Source of the DNA: Vanilla planifolia
Lineage: Eukaryota; Streptophyta; Magnoliopsida; Asparagales; Orchidaceae
Reading direction: 5' to 3'
DNA: 64,000 bases
NCBI GenBank assembly: GCA_023846275.1
Contig: CM043875.1
Location: 25,834,851 to 25,898,850, forward strand
Shown: piece by piece, positions 12,490-24,337 of the stretch
How positions within the stretch are numbered: the first letter of the stretch is position 1
Layout of the letters: each line of letters opens with the position of its first letter
The notes under the pieces: model-generated
Databases searched by the model: none
The model's input: the letters and a program-made list of their open reading frames with translations, nothing else
Told to the model about the DNA's origin: nothing
Made by a program: the position numbers and the translations under genes

Positions 12490-14393
12490 TTTTTATTTGA
12501 GGCCTGCTTGTTCGTGTCTCTATCTGTTACTCCTCCTTTGATCTGTCTCTCGCTGTGGCGTTCTTCCTCCTGCTTTCCACTTTTCCATTTTCTACGAAAC
12601 CCGGACTTGGAATTTTCCAACTTTCTGTTGCCAAAAATACCGGCCACGACGTCGAACGAGTGGGGATCGAGGAAGGAGGGGAAGGATTCTTCAATTCGGA
12701 GGAGGAGAAGAGGGAGGGCAGTCGGCGTTGAAGGCGAGGTGTCTCGTTTGTCTCCGCTAGTTTCCTCTTTCGGACTCCGATATTCGAATCGCGGTCCCTC
12801 TTCGTCTCCACCGTTACGCTGCCGAACCTTTAATAGGGTTCCTGCCGAGGGAGATCGCCGGCTTTACGAGTTGAGCAGAGGTGCGTGAACTTTAGCGGGA
12901 CGCGCCATGTTTTTTTATTTGCTTTGCCACCGCTGTTTTTCTTTTCGTTGCGTGTTTGTCTGTCTGTGTGTTTGCCAATCCATGTTCTGGTTTTCCTTCG
13001 TTATTTATTTGTTGTTGTTGTTAAATCCGTCAGCACGCCTCAAGGAGGAGCATGTCCTCTTGGCGTTTTAGGTGGTGTTTGACGATGATATGGCGATTGG
13101 ATTTCGGTTATCAACCGTTTGGGAATATTTTTATGCAAACGCCACTTTGTGATGCTTATGGAGGCCGGAGTTAGGCTTTGGTTTTTTGTTTATCCGCATT
13201 TCTACAATTGTAGATTTCAGGTGTAGTATCGTTGTGGGGTTTAGCGAGCTCGATGAAAAATCTTGTTTATATTCATTGGAGCGGTAGAGATCATCCATCT
13301 TTAGCTACTATTTAAAACCTTAAACCGGCAGTTCATCTCAAAAAACGGGATTTTGCCTTAGCCCGTTATCTTTCCCTTCCCACTTCCACTAACCCCACAA
13401 AAATGCAATCCCTACCCAGAGGTAATACTAAACAAACTCTCTTACAGTTCCAATTGGAACCTAAAGTCTTAGGATGCGTAATGTCATTGTTAATCATAGA
13501 CAACAATGAGGTTAGCGTTTGTCTTCACGGGCATGGATTGCTCTTGCAGAATTGGCTTGATGGGTTTGTTAAGTGAGCATAAAATAGTCTTTCTTTGACA
13601 TTAGTTGAGCTTGTGGAAGCATTTATGTTTAACATCAAATCTAAGCTCTCTATGAAATACAAGATAAAAGATTTACTCTGAAAAGCTAATTAAGAAAAAT
13701 GTTAAGGGCAATTTGATATTTGATAGGAGATGAATTGACCCTTTTTTGAATTGCTAGCAACAAGAGAATGAGTGCATACAATGGTTATGAAGGTAGAGCT
13801 ATTATTCTTTCTATCACAAATAGTAGTTTGTTCCATTCCTTTGGATGAGTTTTGAAGTAATGGAAATACGAGTAGAGCTCATCTAGTTTGACTATCCTAG
13901 CCACCTTTTTTGTTTTGGTTGATTTCTTTTTTGAATGAGACTTGTATTGATATATTGATATTGTCTTTCTTTTTTTGTGATGAGTTGGCATGTAGTTTAT
14001 ATTTTAGGAGACTTCCATTATAACAAGCTTATTCTTTTGCATCAAAAATGGTAATTTGTTCCATTATTTTGGATGATTTTGTAGCTAATAGAAAAACAAG
14101 TGGAGTTCTTCTAATGTGACTCTGTTGGCCACATTTTTGTTTTGGTTGAAATAGGTCTTATATTGATATTGTCTTTTTTTTATGTGATTAGGTGGTGTGT
14201 ATTTTATATTCCAAGAAACTTCTATTTTAACAAGCTTATTCTTTTGCAGGTTATATTTTACATTTTGCTGAATTAATCTTCTTGATGTCCAAATCTGTTT
14301 GTTGAAACTATTGATTATGAACTTCATGAGCAATGCTGGGCAACTCTCATTTGACATCATTTTATTGTCATTCCGTGTGTAAATTGGAAAATT
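12490..14393 (+). other. 5' untranslated exons and leader intron of the DUF707 gene
   Basis: A CT-rich and GC-rich stretch at about 12490-12880 looks like a transcribed leader and ends at a good donor (GCAGAG then GTGCGT at 12881). A matching acceptor (CTTTTGCAG) ends at 14249, so the second untranslated exon would run 14250-14393 up to the ATG. This splice is inferred from signals alone, without transcript data. The frame at 12508-12888 is low-complexity Ser/Arg/Pro-rich sequence without family similarity and is not called as a gene. Confidence 0.6.
13798..14249. repeat. Tandem duplication inside the DUF707 leader intron
   Basis: Two long units (about 13798-14025 and 14026-14233) share TTGTTCCATT..TTTGGATGA, GCCAC.TTTTTGTTTTGGTTGA, TATTGATATTGTCTTT and an ending in AACAAGCTTATTC. 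A third, partial unit begins at about 14234 and contains the predicted acceptor CTTTTGCAG. The second unit starts with nearly the same sequence, but with CTTTTGCAT. Confidence 0.8.
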
Positions 14394-17300
14394 ATGGCAA
14401 AACTTGGGACAATCGCACGCAGGTATGCATTCTTTAGATCTCGTAACTTGTAATAATTTGATTTATATGCCATGATATCCATCCAAGGAAATACATTTTC
14501 CCAACAATTATTAAATGTGTATACTATACAGTGGCTTTCTTAGAAACCCAAATGAGGGTATGAGGCTCATTATTACTACAATTTTTGGTGTTGTGCTTGG
14601 CTTCTTTATTGGAACATCATTTCCCACAGTGAGCATAACTAAGGCAACTACAAAAATTCTCTCCTTTTGACTAGTTATCATGTTTGTAAATAATGCATAA
14701 TTTAACTCATGCTTTTGTGTTGAATTTCCAGCTGCACTTCCCTTCTAGCATTATTTCGTTCATTGAAGACAAGAATTCAGGCATCACAACTCAAGCCTTG
14801 TTGAATCATGCTTGGACATCTTCACATAAAAACAATTCTATGTTATATTCAAATGGTACTGCAAAGGTAAGTTTCTTTCTCTTATAAATGGTTTTACTTT
14901 GCCCTTATTCTTATGCATATGTTAATTGTGTCCTTTCAGTGCCTAGTGCTTTATTATCTGTTATTGGCTAACCAAGTTATAACTTTTATAACCGATTTTA
15001 GTCCTGCTTTATCTTGACTGGCCATTAGAATGAAATCTGGCATGAATAATGAATCCAATGTGTTTGATTTAGCTTTGAGAAATCAAGTGACCTTCCTACT
15101 GATTTTTTGCTATATTATCCATTAGAAAAAAAGGCTTTTGCTTCATTTCACAGAATATTTGATACTATTTAAATGGAAATGCAATAGTGGATGAATATCC
15201 ATGCAAAGATTAAATTAAAAACAAGTGCATCCAAGTTGATTTGCTGCAATGAGAAGCGGGATATGAAGTTACATTTGTGTATTAAAACAAGAAGATCAAA
15301 AAAATTCTGTAAAAAACTATCATAAAAGAACTTGCTTAGTGTTTTCTTGGTGGAGAACTCTGGCAAATGAAGATGCATATAGTTATCACCTTTTATTATT
15401 TTTTTTTTGTCTATTGATTTGACATATGGAATTTGCACTCTTTAAATTGAAATTTATTTAAGTCTCTGTGAAATTTCATTCAAGGTATCTTTTGCGAGTG
15501 AATCTGGAGATCTTGTTTGGCCAATCACAAATAATGGCAAATATTCTCATGGTAATGCTATTTATGGACATTAGAAATGAGCATGGTAATGACATAATTA
15601 TCAAATCAATCGAAATTTTGATGGTTAAAATGGCTTACTTGTGTGGCTTACTAAATTGTTGTGCGATAGTCTCAAGTGTTTTGGAAATTGAGTCTATCAT
15701 GAAATATCTTATGGAGAACATTTTTATTAGATATGCATTGGAGAATAGACTCAAGAGGTTATTGCTATGTACGTGTTTTCGTGAACTTGGCCTAAAGGCT
15801 GTTATTGAGAAATGAGGATACTTGTCAAGAAATGAACAAAAGCATTTTGTCAAAGATTTGGCATGGAAGTTGTTAGGGAATATGCTTGTGGGCATAAGAA
15901 TGGCATGCCACATTGTCAAAAAATGTAACTCCAACAATTGGAAACTGGCTCACTAGTTGCTTTCATACATTTCATGTTAGGTTACTATTTTTTTCATTAA
16001 ACCACTGGTTGAGCATGGTCAATTAGTAGCGAAGCACCCCTAAGTTTATTGCCTTTCATAAAGTTGGTGATTAGTCTTTGTCTTTGTTTGTGTGGTCAAT
16101 TCCTTCATTTTGTCATGTGATCATGGGAAATTCACTTCTAGGAGTACCACATCCATTGCCATGTAGTAACTTTGTTATTGTTATCAATCTAATATTGTGA
16201 ACTTGTATTTTTCTTTAATGAAGGCATTTTCTGTCACAATTGAATAACTATTTTCTTTATGTTTTACTTGAAAAATTGCAAAAGTTTTTTATTTGCATTT
16301 CCCTTTTTTCTTTTGAATTTTAGACGCAATAATTGTTTATTTCCAGTAGCATTTCCATTTCCTCTACATTGGATAAATTTTTCTTTGGTGGGTAAAATTA
16401 GGTTAGGATCTTTTTAGTTGCGTTATATTAAATTTCATTGTAATACAACTTGATTTTAGGTGGTGTATATTTCTTCTAGTTGTGCTTTTGATTGATTTAC
16501 AATGAATGTATGAAATGGTCATGTTTTGTGTAGATTTATGTTCCTTCAAATCCGAAAGGGACTGAAAGACTAGCACCAGGGATTGTTGTGCCCGAATCAG
16601 ATTTTTATCTTCGTCGGTTGTGGGGTGATCCAAATGAGGTATGCATTTTTATACTAAATATTTAAAATGGTTGGAAATTCAAGTGGACGTTTTGTAAATC
16701 ATATTTAAGATGATAATTTGTGGTTTTGAGCACCGTGCCAACTCTTTATTCTTCATTTCATAGCACTAGTGATAATGTACAAATGAAAAGTTTCAATTAT
16801 TTTATTAATGATTAATTCTGAGTTACCTTAAGTTGTGACAGCAGGAATCAATTAAATCATTTTTGCATTCAGTTACTGTTGTTGGTTAGAAGTGCAATGA
16901 GCTGTATTGAAGCATTGACATTCTTTATTGTAGCTCAAACTTATTTCTCAGGTTAATCAACAACTTTTTGTTTGTAGAGAAAATTATTGAAAGCAGTATT
17001 TAGTTGACACATTAATTCCTGTCAAGCTGTGCGTACCAGTGCTGTCATATGCTTTATAGATCAACTTCATATGTTGTCCTTTATAAGTTCATAATTTTTG
17101 GAAATTAATCTTCTACTAAAAGTTTCATTCACACAATTTGGTTTGTGAAATTCATTACTTTTTTTTAGTTTTCTGCCTGCAGCAGCAAAATAATAGGTGA
17201 TTTATGTGTTCTTGCAAATATGTGCTTTTTTACAAGTTAATTGCTGATCTAACATCAATAACAGTTTTTTCACTTAGTAGAAACAAAATCTAGATAATAA

Positions 17301-20125
17301 TATATTGGGTAGTCCTTTTTTATTGAAATCAAACATGATCTGTTTTGAGTTATGAATTCCTTCATTATGTAGTATTGGTGGCCCTAATGTGGTGTGATCA
17401 TTGCGTATTGCTTGTTACCTTTCTGCTCTATGTCTCTTGCAATTTATTTACTTTATTGTTGCTGTAGGATCTGCAAATACGGCAGAAGTACCTGGTAACA
17501 TTTACGGTTGGTCTTGACCAAAAGAAGAATATTAATGCTGCAGTAAAAAAGGTGGTTAAAGGTTTTACTTACTTGGCTTTCCATTTGTGAAAATCGTGCA
17601 CTCCTTTTTGAATCTTATTGTTGACTATTATACTATTTCATGGAATTGGTTGGTCTATTGTTGAAAGCTCATCTCTTTGTGGCTTTGATACTGACATATA
17701 TCAAGTTATTTTTTTTCTGCTTTAAATTCTTGATTGGAAAATTGTGTCTAATGTTTATTTATATTTTTGGAAGGATTAACTAATCAGAATTTATAATGTT
17801 TATTGACATTATCCATTGAGTTTTCCTGTGAATGATTGCTTGTAATTGCTTTTTCTATAGGAGAAATGTTGTTGTTTGGGCTTTTCTATGCCTATAACTA
17901 TTTGAAGTCTTGATCAACAAATTTTATACTGTACTAGTTGCTGTGCTAGCATAATGACGGTTAACAATACGGGCTTAATTAATTGATAGATTGACCATCT
18001 GCATTTGGCTTAAAATATGTCACCTAGATGGAGGAATGTCATGCCTTTTATGTAATATTTTAGTTCTGTAGCAGTTCATTGGTCACAAATGATATCAATT
18101 TACACCAATGATATCAATTTACACCAATGATATACAATTATGATATAATGATATGATTGCCGTTTGCAAACATAGCCGGACTCCCAATTTAATTTAGGGT
18201 TTTGATCGCAAAAGTTACTATATAAATCGAATGTTGGTACATCGGTAGTTTTGATTGGTAAATTTTTATGAAGCACCATCAAATTTGGATTTCCAATGAG
18301 TCATAATCCATGTGAAGTTGTTCTTAGCTTAAAAATATAATACAATAACATGTCACAATCCAGGGAAAAAAAAGAAAAGAACATGATGTTATAATGTGCT
18401 CTGCTATATATTACTTGTTCTTGTTAGCACGAGTTCCTTGTAAAACAACAAGAAATTTATTTAATTTACATCCTACTTGATTAAGCTAACTGGATTTTTT
18501 AAATATGGAAACAGATAGGTTTCTCTTTGTTTTCCATGATTGCTTAAATGTTCATTATATTGTTGCAGTTCTCTGGAAATTTTACAATCATGTTGTTTCA
18601 TTATGATGGACGAACTAGTGAATGGGATGAGTTTGAGTGGTCAAAACAAGCAATTCATGTAAGCGCAAGGAAACAAACCAAGTGGTAAGTTAATGAAATG
18701 CTGTCATATTTCTGCTATTTTATTTCTATAATTCTTCTAACAATCTTACCTCATTTTAAGGTGGTATGCCAAACGCTTTTTGCACCCAGATATAGTTGCT
18801 CGTTATGAGTACATCTTTATCTGGGATGAAGACTTGGGAGTGGAACATTTTAATGCTGAGGAGTAAGTGTGAGCCATATTTCTACGTATGTTTTTTAGTC
18901 AACAAATTTTGTGAATTGATGATTAATTTATTAGGTACATCAAGCTGGTGAAGAAGCATGGTTTGGAGATTTCACAACCTGGTTTGGATCCCAACAGAGG
19001 GTTAACATGGGAAATGACCAAAAGAAGAGGTGACAGTGAAGTCCACAAGTGAGTGTTGATAATATAATAGATGTTATCTTCCCTTCTCTACCTGTTGTTA
19101 TTTCTTCTGCTTTTGTTGGTAAGGTTTGCTTGTCATATCCATAAATCATTTTATTTGACATCATTTAGGGCAACAGAAGAGAGACCCGGTTGGTGTTCAG
19201 ATCCCCACCTACCTCCATGTGCTGCGTATGAATCAATACCATTTAGATACAAATGAATGTAAGCTATTGGAATTCTATCTTCCATTTCTTATTGTCCAAT
19301 TGGTAAACTTGATAGGTTTGTTGAAATAATGGCACCGGTTTTCTCGCGAAACGCATGGAGATGTGTGTGGCATATGATTCAGGTGAGGCTCAATCGCTTA
19401 GGAAAGCAGTTCGTAAGCATGATTTGGTTATTTGATCTCTCCTTTTATTCATGCAGAATGATTTGGTCCATGGATGGGGCCTTGATTTTGCTCTCAGAAA
19501 ATGTGTGGAGGTATTTGATATTTGTTCATCAACATTTGCATTTTAAAAAGCATCCATCGTTTTCTTGTTATTTGAATCTAAACTGCTTGTCTTGATGTTA
19601 CCTTATTCCAGCCTGCTCATGAGAAAATAGGAGTTGTCGATACACAATGGGTTGTACATCAAGTGGTTCCTTCTTTAGGGAACCAGGTAAGTGATACTGT
19701 TTTGTCCATGTTTCTGTTTAATCTCGTCCCAACATTTCACAATTTGTTTAGTTTCCCTAACCCTAAAACAAAGGGCTTTTGGGTTTGAGTTTTTACGCAT
19801 GTAATCAATAATATGGTAAATCATTTGATGTGAGGTCTCAACTCAAATGTTTTCCTGTTCCTCAGGGGAAAGCAGAAAATGGAAGGGCTCCTTGGGAAGG
19901 GGTATGAATTCAACTTAAAGCCATCATGGATTTCTTTGGTTTTCTTTAAGTGATGTTCATAGATGATTGCTGTGATCTGAAGCAGATTCTTTATGTTGTT
20001 TTCTAATTCAGGTGAGGGAGAGGTGCAGGAAAGAATGGGGAATGTTCCAAACTCGATTAGCTGATGCAGAGAAAGCTTATTACAAGAAGATGGGGATCAC
20101 TCCTCCAAATGATACACATGTTTAG
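14394..20125 (+). CDS. DUF707 family membrane-anchored protein, putative glycosyltransferase-like
   Basis: Fourteen coding exons: 14394-14422, 14532-14643 (or 14628), 14732-14866, 16534-16638, 17468-17551, 18569-18684, 18761-18862, 18935-19048, 19169-19225, 19316-19382, 19457-19510, 19612-19686, 19866-19901 and 20012-20125. The product is 399 residues (394 with the shorter exon 2). A short basic N-terminus and one hydrophobic segment at about residues 21-43 suggest a type II, probably Golgi, anchor. The DUF707 domain then follows: VPESDFYLRRLWG, LVTFTVGLDQKKNINAAVKK, FTIMLFHYDG, WWYAKRFLHPDIV, YIFIWDEDLGVEHF (DxD-like at 216-218), GLEISQPGLDPN, RPGWCSDPHLPPCAAFVE, VFSRNAWRCVWHMIQND, VHGWGLDFALRKCVEP and IGVVDTQWVVHQ. 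Exon phases all close, including several split codons. DUF707 proteins are poorly characterised; the DxD-like motif suggests nucleotide-sugar binding, which is inference. Confidence 0.93.
18088..18133. repeat. 19-bp tandem repeat, 2.4 copies
   Basis: AATGATATCAATTTACACC occurs twice exactly, followed by a third partial copy (AATGATAT). It lies in intron 5 of the DUF707 gene. Confidence 0.95.
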
Positions 20126-21480
20126 ATTCATGTCATTTTAGCTCTTTTTTTTTTTTTTTCTTCCTTTTTTCACTTACCCTCATCTATCCTCGTTTAGTGA
20201 ATGAATGGTGTTAGATAGTTCTTCTTTTTGGTGGTGACCTCGTTACCCTAATTCCACTCCAAATATGATTTATGTGCTGATCACATCATCCAGAGGTTGA
20301 AGATGAAGAAAAACTATTCTGGGTTTAGGGTTTTTTAATATTAAGGTTCGGGTGCTTTATGTCTCCATGCTTGCGAATCACGTTTTGAAAGTACTTCGAA
20401 ACTGCTTGTGAAACGCAGCAATTGTGATTTTTTCCAATGCCGTAAAGCGTAAGAAACACAAGATGAAACCTATGGGCATATGGTCATTCCATTGTTGGGA
20501 TCATTCATAAAGCATGGGGCATTTCATTGATGGTGAAATCGTTGAAATAAGCAGAATAATTTAAATAAATAAAATATAATTAAGTTGTATTAGTGTATGA
20601 TGTTTACTTTTCTAATGTTTTATTGAGTTGATATAAATAATATAGTAACTGTCATTGCTTGTTATCATATTAAAAAACTGTAGATAAAATAACATTCCAG
20701 GCGGTCATCTCACCGCCACTTGATGTAGATGGCGATTGATCTTAAACGACATAAACGTAGACTTGAAAGGTCTTCTCAATGGTCATGGAAGAACACGCCC
20801 CCTTAAGAGGTGCAGATCTATATTTATTAATTATTTTTAAAGTAATATGTTATTAAATATCTAACCTTTTAATAACTTGTAGCTAACATATTATTTCATT
20901 ACTTTATTTATTAATTATTTTAATATTTAATGATAATTATATCAAATATTTTAAATGCTCTCATGGAAATAGAAAATGCATGATGTATGCATATGAGGCA
21001 AGCATGTATGACAACTAATTAGGATATTGATCGAGAATGATTGGAATATGTCAAAATTCTTGAGTGTTTAAAAACAATAATATATAATAATCTTAACAAA
21101 AATATATATTTTTGAAATATTATGAAAAAAATATTCAAACTTAGTTTAGTATTATTTTTTTGAATTATTTGAAATACATATTAGGTTTTGATGATATTTA
21201 TTTTGATGATAATTTAACTTTGTTAGTGTTTCACGAGAGAATGGCTTGACTTTTATGTGACATCTATTATAGTGAACTTAGTTTTTTTTTTTTTTTATCA
21301 TGTCTCAAAATTTGATGTATTTTTAAAAATAATCAAAGCAACTATTTGAATAAATTGAAAGTTTTAAACAAAATTGTATTTTAGAATAATTGATATTAAA
21401 AATAGTTATAAAAAAATGTATTAGCTTCACAAATTACGGTGTTACTTTCTACCTCGTTATCCTAATTTGAAAAAGAACCC
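20126..21480. other. 3' flank of the DUF707 gene and AT-rich spacer
   Basis: A poly(T) run lies about 20 bases past the stop codon. A cluster of AATAAA-like motifs near 20550-20580 may be a polyadenylation region. The rest is AT-rich without recognised genes. Sequence becomes GC-richer from about 21480, where the next gene's leader begins. Confidence 0.5.
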
Positions 21481-22141
21481 AAAGGAAAAACACCTTGGTC
21501 CGGTTTGACCAGATCCGAACCAGCGCACGGAGCCGAACCGCATATCCCATCCAAGAAGCCAACCAGAGGCGGTGAAGGAAAGCTTCTCTCACGCTCCCTA
21601 CCTTGCGTACTTCCCCGTAAAAACCTGAAGCCTTTTTCCCCCTTTCTTTTTCCCCCTTTCTGTTTCAACGGCATGATCGCCCCCGTAATTAATCGCTGGA
21701 TCTGCTGTTTTTTCTTTCAAATCTGTCTTTTTGTCTCGGTTAGTAAGAAAAAGGTAACGTTTTTGTTATTAGATGCACTCGGCTCGGTGGAGCTGCGACA
21801 ACGGAAAGGCCTTGGCTTTTGTGAAGGAGTTAAAGAGTGAGAGTTGGGACTTGTGGGAAGACTCGGTGCCTTCCAAACGGCTATAATTAGAGGAAGCGAA
21901 AGGCGGAGAGGCCGTGAGGGAAAAAAAAGGAGTCGCTTTTAGCCGGGGGAAGATTTGATTTAGCGAGAGAGCCGGACGGCGTGAGGGAGGTGGGGATTAG
22001 GTTGGGGTTCGCCGAGTGGAGGGGCAATACGAAGCCTGTGCATGATCCGATCTGCGAACGGGGTCGGTTTCTTCTCCCGGGAAGTTGAGGGTGGAGAATT
22101 TTGGCTGAGATAGGGATTGATTCGACGAAGGATTGTTCACG

Positions 22142-23461
22142 ATGCCGGAGGGAGGGTATTACTATTCGAAGAAGACGGATGATATCTGTGAGGACATCTG
22201 CGGTCGGGTAATTAATTCTTCGATTCTTTCCGTAATTGTTTGTCTGATGAATCTCTCCGGTAGTGAGGCCCGTTTGATTGTTTTTTCGGAGATGTTTCCC
22301 TTCTTTTGGGGCGATTTTTCTCTCTTTCTTTAGTTGCTCCATTTTTAAGCTCCATGTGCTTCTTAGCAGGCTTCCAATGGGGCATTGAGCATTTCCCGGC
22401 TTCGTTGCATCCTCCGAGGATTTGATCTCAAGGCTCTCTTGCTCCTTGTCGTCGGAGTACCTCTCTTCGTCTTTGGCATCTACTTGCACGGCCAGAAGAT
22501 CACTTACTTTCTCCGACCTCTATGGGAGTCTCCTCCCAAACCCTTCAACATCCTTCCCCACTATTACCATCCCAACGTCTCCATGGAGAACCTCTGCAAG
22601 CTCCACGGCTGGAGAATCCGGGAAACCCCGAGACGAGTTTTCGATGCCGTTCTCTTCAGCAACGAGGTGGACATCCTTTCCATCCGTTGGAACGAGCTCC
22701 TCCCCTACGTGTCTGAGTTCGTCCTCCTCGAGTCCAATTCCACCTTCACCGGCCGTGTGAAGCCCCTCTTCTTCGCCCGACACCGGGACCAATTCCGGTT
22801 CGCGGAGCCCCGGCTCACTTATGGCGTGGTCGGTGGGAGATTTGTAAAGGGGGAAAACCCTTTCGTCGAAGAGTCGTACCAGAGAGTGGCTCTCGATCAG
22901 CTCATAAAGGTTGCGGGCATCGAAGAAGACGATCTTTTGATCATGTCGGATGTCGATGAGATTCCCAGCGGCCACACCATCGACCTTCTTAGGTGGTGCG
23001 ACGACATTCCCCATAAGCTCCATCTCGAGCTCAGAAACTACCTGTATTCCTTCCAGTTTTATCAGGACAACAAGAGCTGGAGAGCCTCGGTGCATCGGTA
23101 CAGGCCCGGAACGACGAGGTATGCCCATTTTCGTCAAACCGACGACTTGTTGGCCGATTCGGGATGGCATTGCAGCTTTTGCTTCCGCTACATCAGCGAG
23201 TTTGCCTTCAAGATGAAGGCATACAGCCATGTCGATCGAGTGCGGTTTTCTTACTATCTGAAGCCTTCGAGGATTCAAGATGTGATTTGTCGAGGAGCAG
23301 ACCTCTTCGACATGTTACCTGAGGAGTATACCTTTCAGGAGATCATTGCAAAGTTGGGTCCAATTCCCAGTTCTTATTCAGCTGTCCACCTTCCTGCATA
23401 CCTACTTCAAGAGAAATACAAGTATCTTTTGCCTGGAAACTGCCTAAGAGAGAGTGGCTGA
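22142..23461 (+). CDS. GT17 family beta-1,4-mannosyl-glycoprotein 4-beta-N-acetylglucosaminyltransferase-like protein
   Basis: Two exons, 22142-22207 and 22370-23461, phase 0 junction, 385 residues. Exon 1 gives the conserved plant N-terminus MPEGGYYYSKKTDDICED. Exon 2 continues ISRLRCILRGFDLKA into a transmembrane segment at about residues 42-62, then GQKITYFLRPLWESPPKPFN, a type II Golgi-like layout. The catalytic region contains FDAVLFSNEVDILSIRWNEL, FVLLESNSTFTG, the metal-binding DxD in LLIMSDVDEIPS (215-218), SFQFYQDNKSW and GWHCSFCFRYISEF. Animal GT17 enzymes (GnT-III) add bisecting GlcNAc to N-glycans; plants have many GT17 copies of unsettled substrate, so the exact activity here is inferred only from family. 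A frame beginning at TTG (22385) is the body of exon 2, not a separate start. The GC-rich 5' leader covers about 21500-22141. Confidence 0.93.
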
Positions 23462-23868
23462 GTAAGGAAGCTTCTTGCTGTTGGAGATAACCTGAAGATT
23501 GTCATCCAACTTTGTTAGATGATTCTTCCATGAGAGGTTTCAAGAATACATTTAAAAGCTTGTGTATCCTGTGATGCTTGCAGGGTAAAGCATTCATTTT
23601 TCTCTGCTACTACCATTGCATTTTACCTTGGATGTACTTAACTGGTATATACCCTCTTCTCCTAATCAGAATTGCATTTTTACATACCTTAATGTAGAGG
23701 GTAAAACAAATTGAAGTCACAGAATTTTATGATATTGTAATTTGTTTCCCCTTCAAACTCACCCAATTTAATCTTTCTTTAATCCTTGCAGTACCATACA
23801 AATGATTTTTATTAAGCTACATTTCTCTGCAAACTAACTGTCATTGCCTTTCTTTTGGGTTTCATTCT

Positions 23869-24337
23869 AAGACTATTAGAAAAGAAAACAATGATTTGAG
23901 AAAAGATTAGTATTGTGTACCAATTAAGCTTCAACTTGGAGAGATTTTATTAAGATTGTTTGAAAATATGATAGGGATGATTATAGTCATAAGACTATTA
24001 TGAAAGAAAATGATGATTTGAGAAAAGATTAGTATTGTGTATCAATTAAGCTTCAACTTGGAGAGAGTTGATTAAGATGGTTTAAGGATATGATAGGGAT
24101 GATTATACTCATGAGACTATTATGAAAGAAAACAATGATTTGTGAAAAGATTAGTATTGTGTACCAATTAAGCTTCAACTTGGAGAGATTTCATTAAGAT
24201 TGTTTGAAAATATGATAGGGATGATTATACTCATAAGATTATTATGAATGAAAATGATGATTTGAGAAAAGATTAGTATTGTGTACCAATTAAGCTTCAA
24301 CTTGGAGAGAGTTGATTAAGATGATTTGAAAATATCA
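23869..24337. repeat. Tandem array of four 122-bp units with alternating subtypes
   Basis: Units start at 23869, 23991, 24113 and 24235; the last is cut at about 24337. All share GATTAGTATTGTGTA, CAATTAAGCTTCAACTTGG and, in the complete units, ATGATAGGGATGATTATA. Units 1 and 3 carry AACAATGATT and GAGATTT.ATTAAGATTG, whereas units 2 and 4 carry AATGATGATT and GAGAGTTGATTAAGATG. The true repeat is therefore a 244-bp dimer present twice. It starts about 400 bp downstream of the GT17 stop codon. Confidence 0.95.

Noticed and set aside
12508..12888. 126-residue plus-strand frame in the DUF707 leader
   Set aside because: Ser/Arg-rich leader composition and no similarity; it ends near a good splice donor, so it is better explained as 5' untranslated sequence.
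15468..15815. 115-residue frame in DUF707 intron 3
   Set aside because: No family similarity, lies inside an intron whose flanking exons join cleanly, and an antisense frame of similar length exists.
21887..22489. 200-residue minus-strand frame over the GT17 leader and first exon
   Set aside because: Low-complexity Ser/Pro/Lys content, no family, overlaps the well-supported sense gene start and its intron.
22520..23278. 252-residue antisense frame across the GT17 exon
   Set aside because: Shadow of a GC-rich coding exon whose sense strand has full GT17 motifs.
23869..24337. CRISPR-like regular repeats
   Set aside because: Units are directly adjacent without unique spacers and the genome is a plant.
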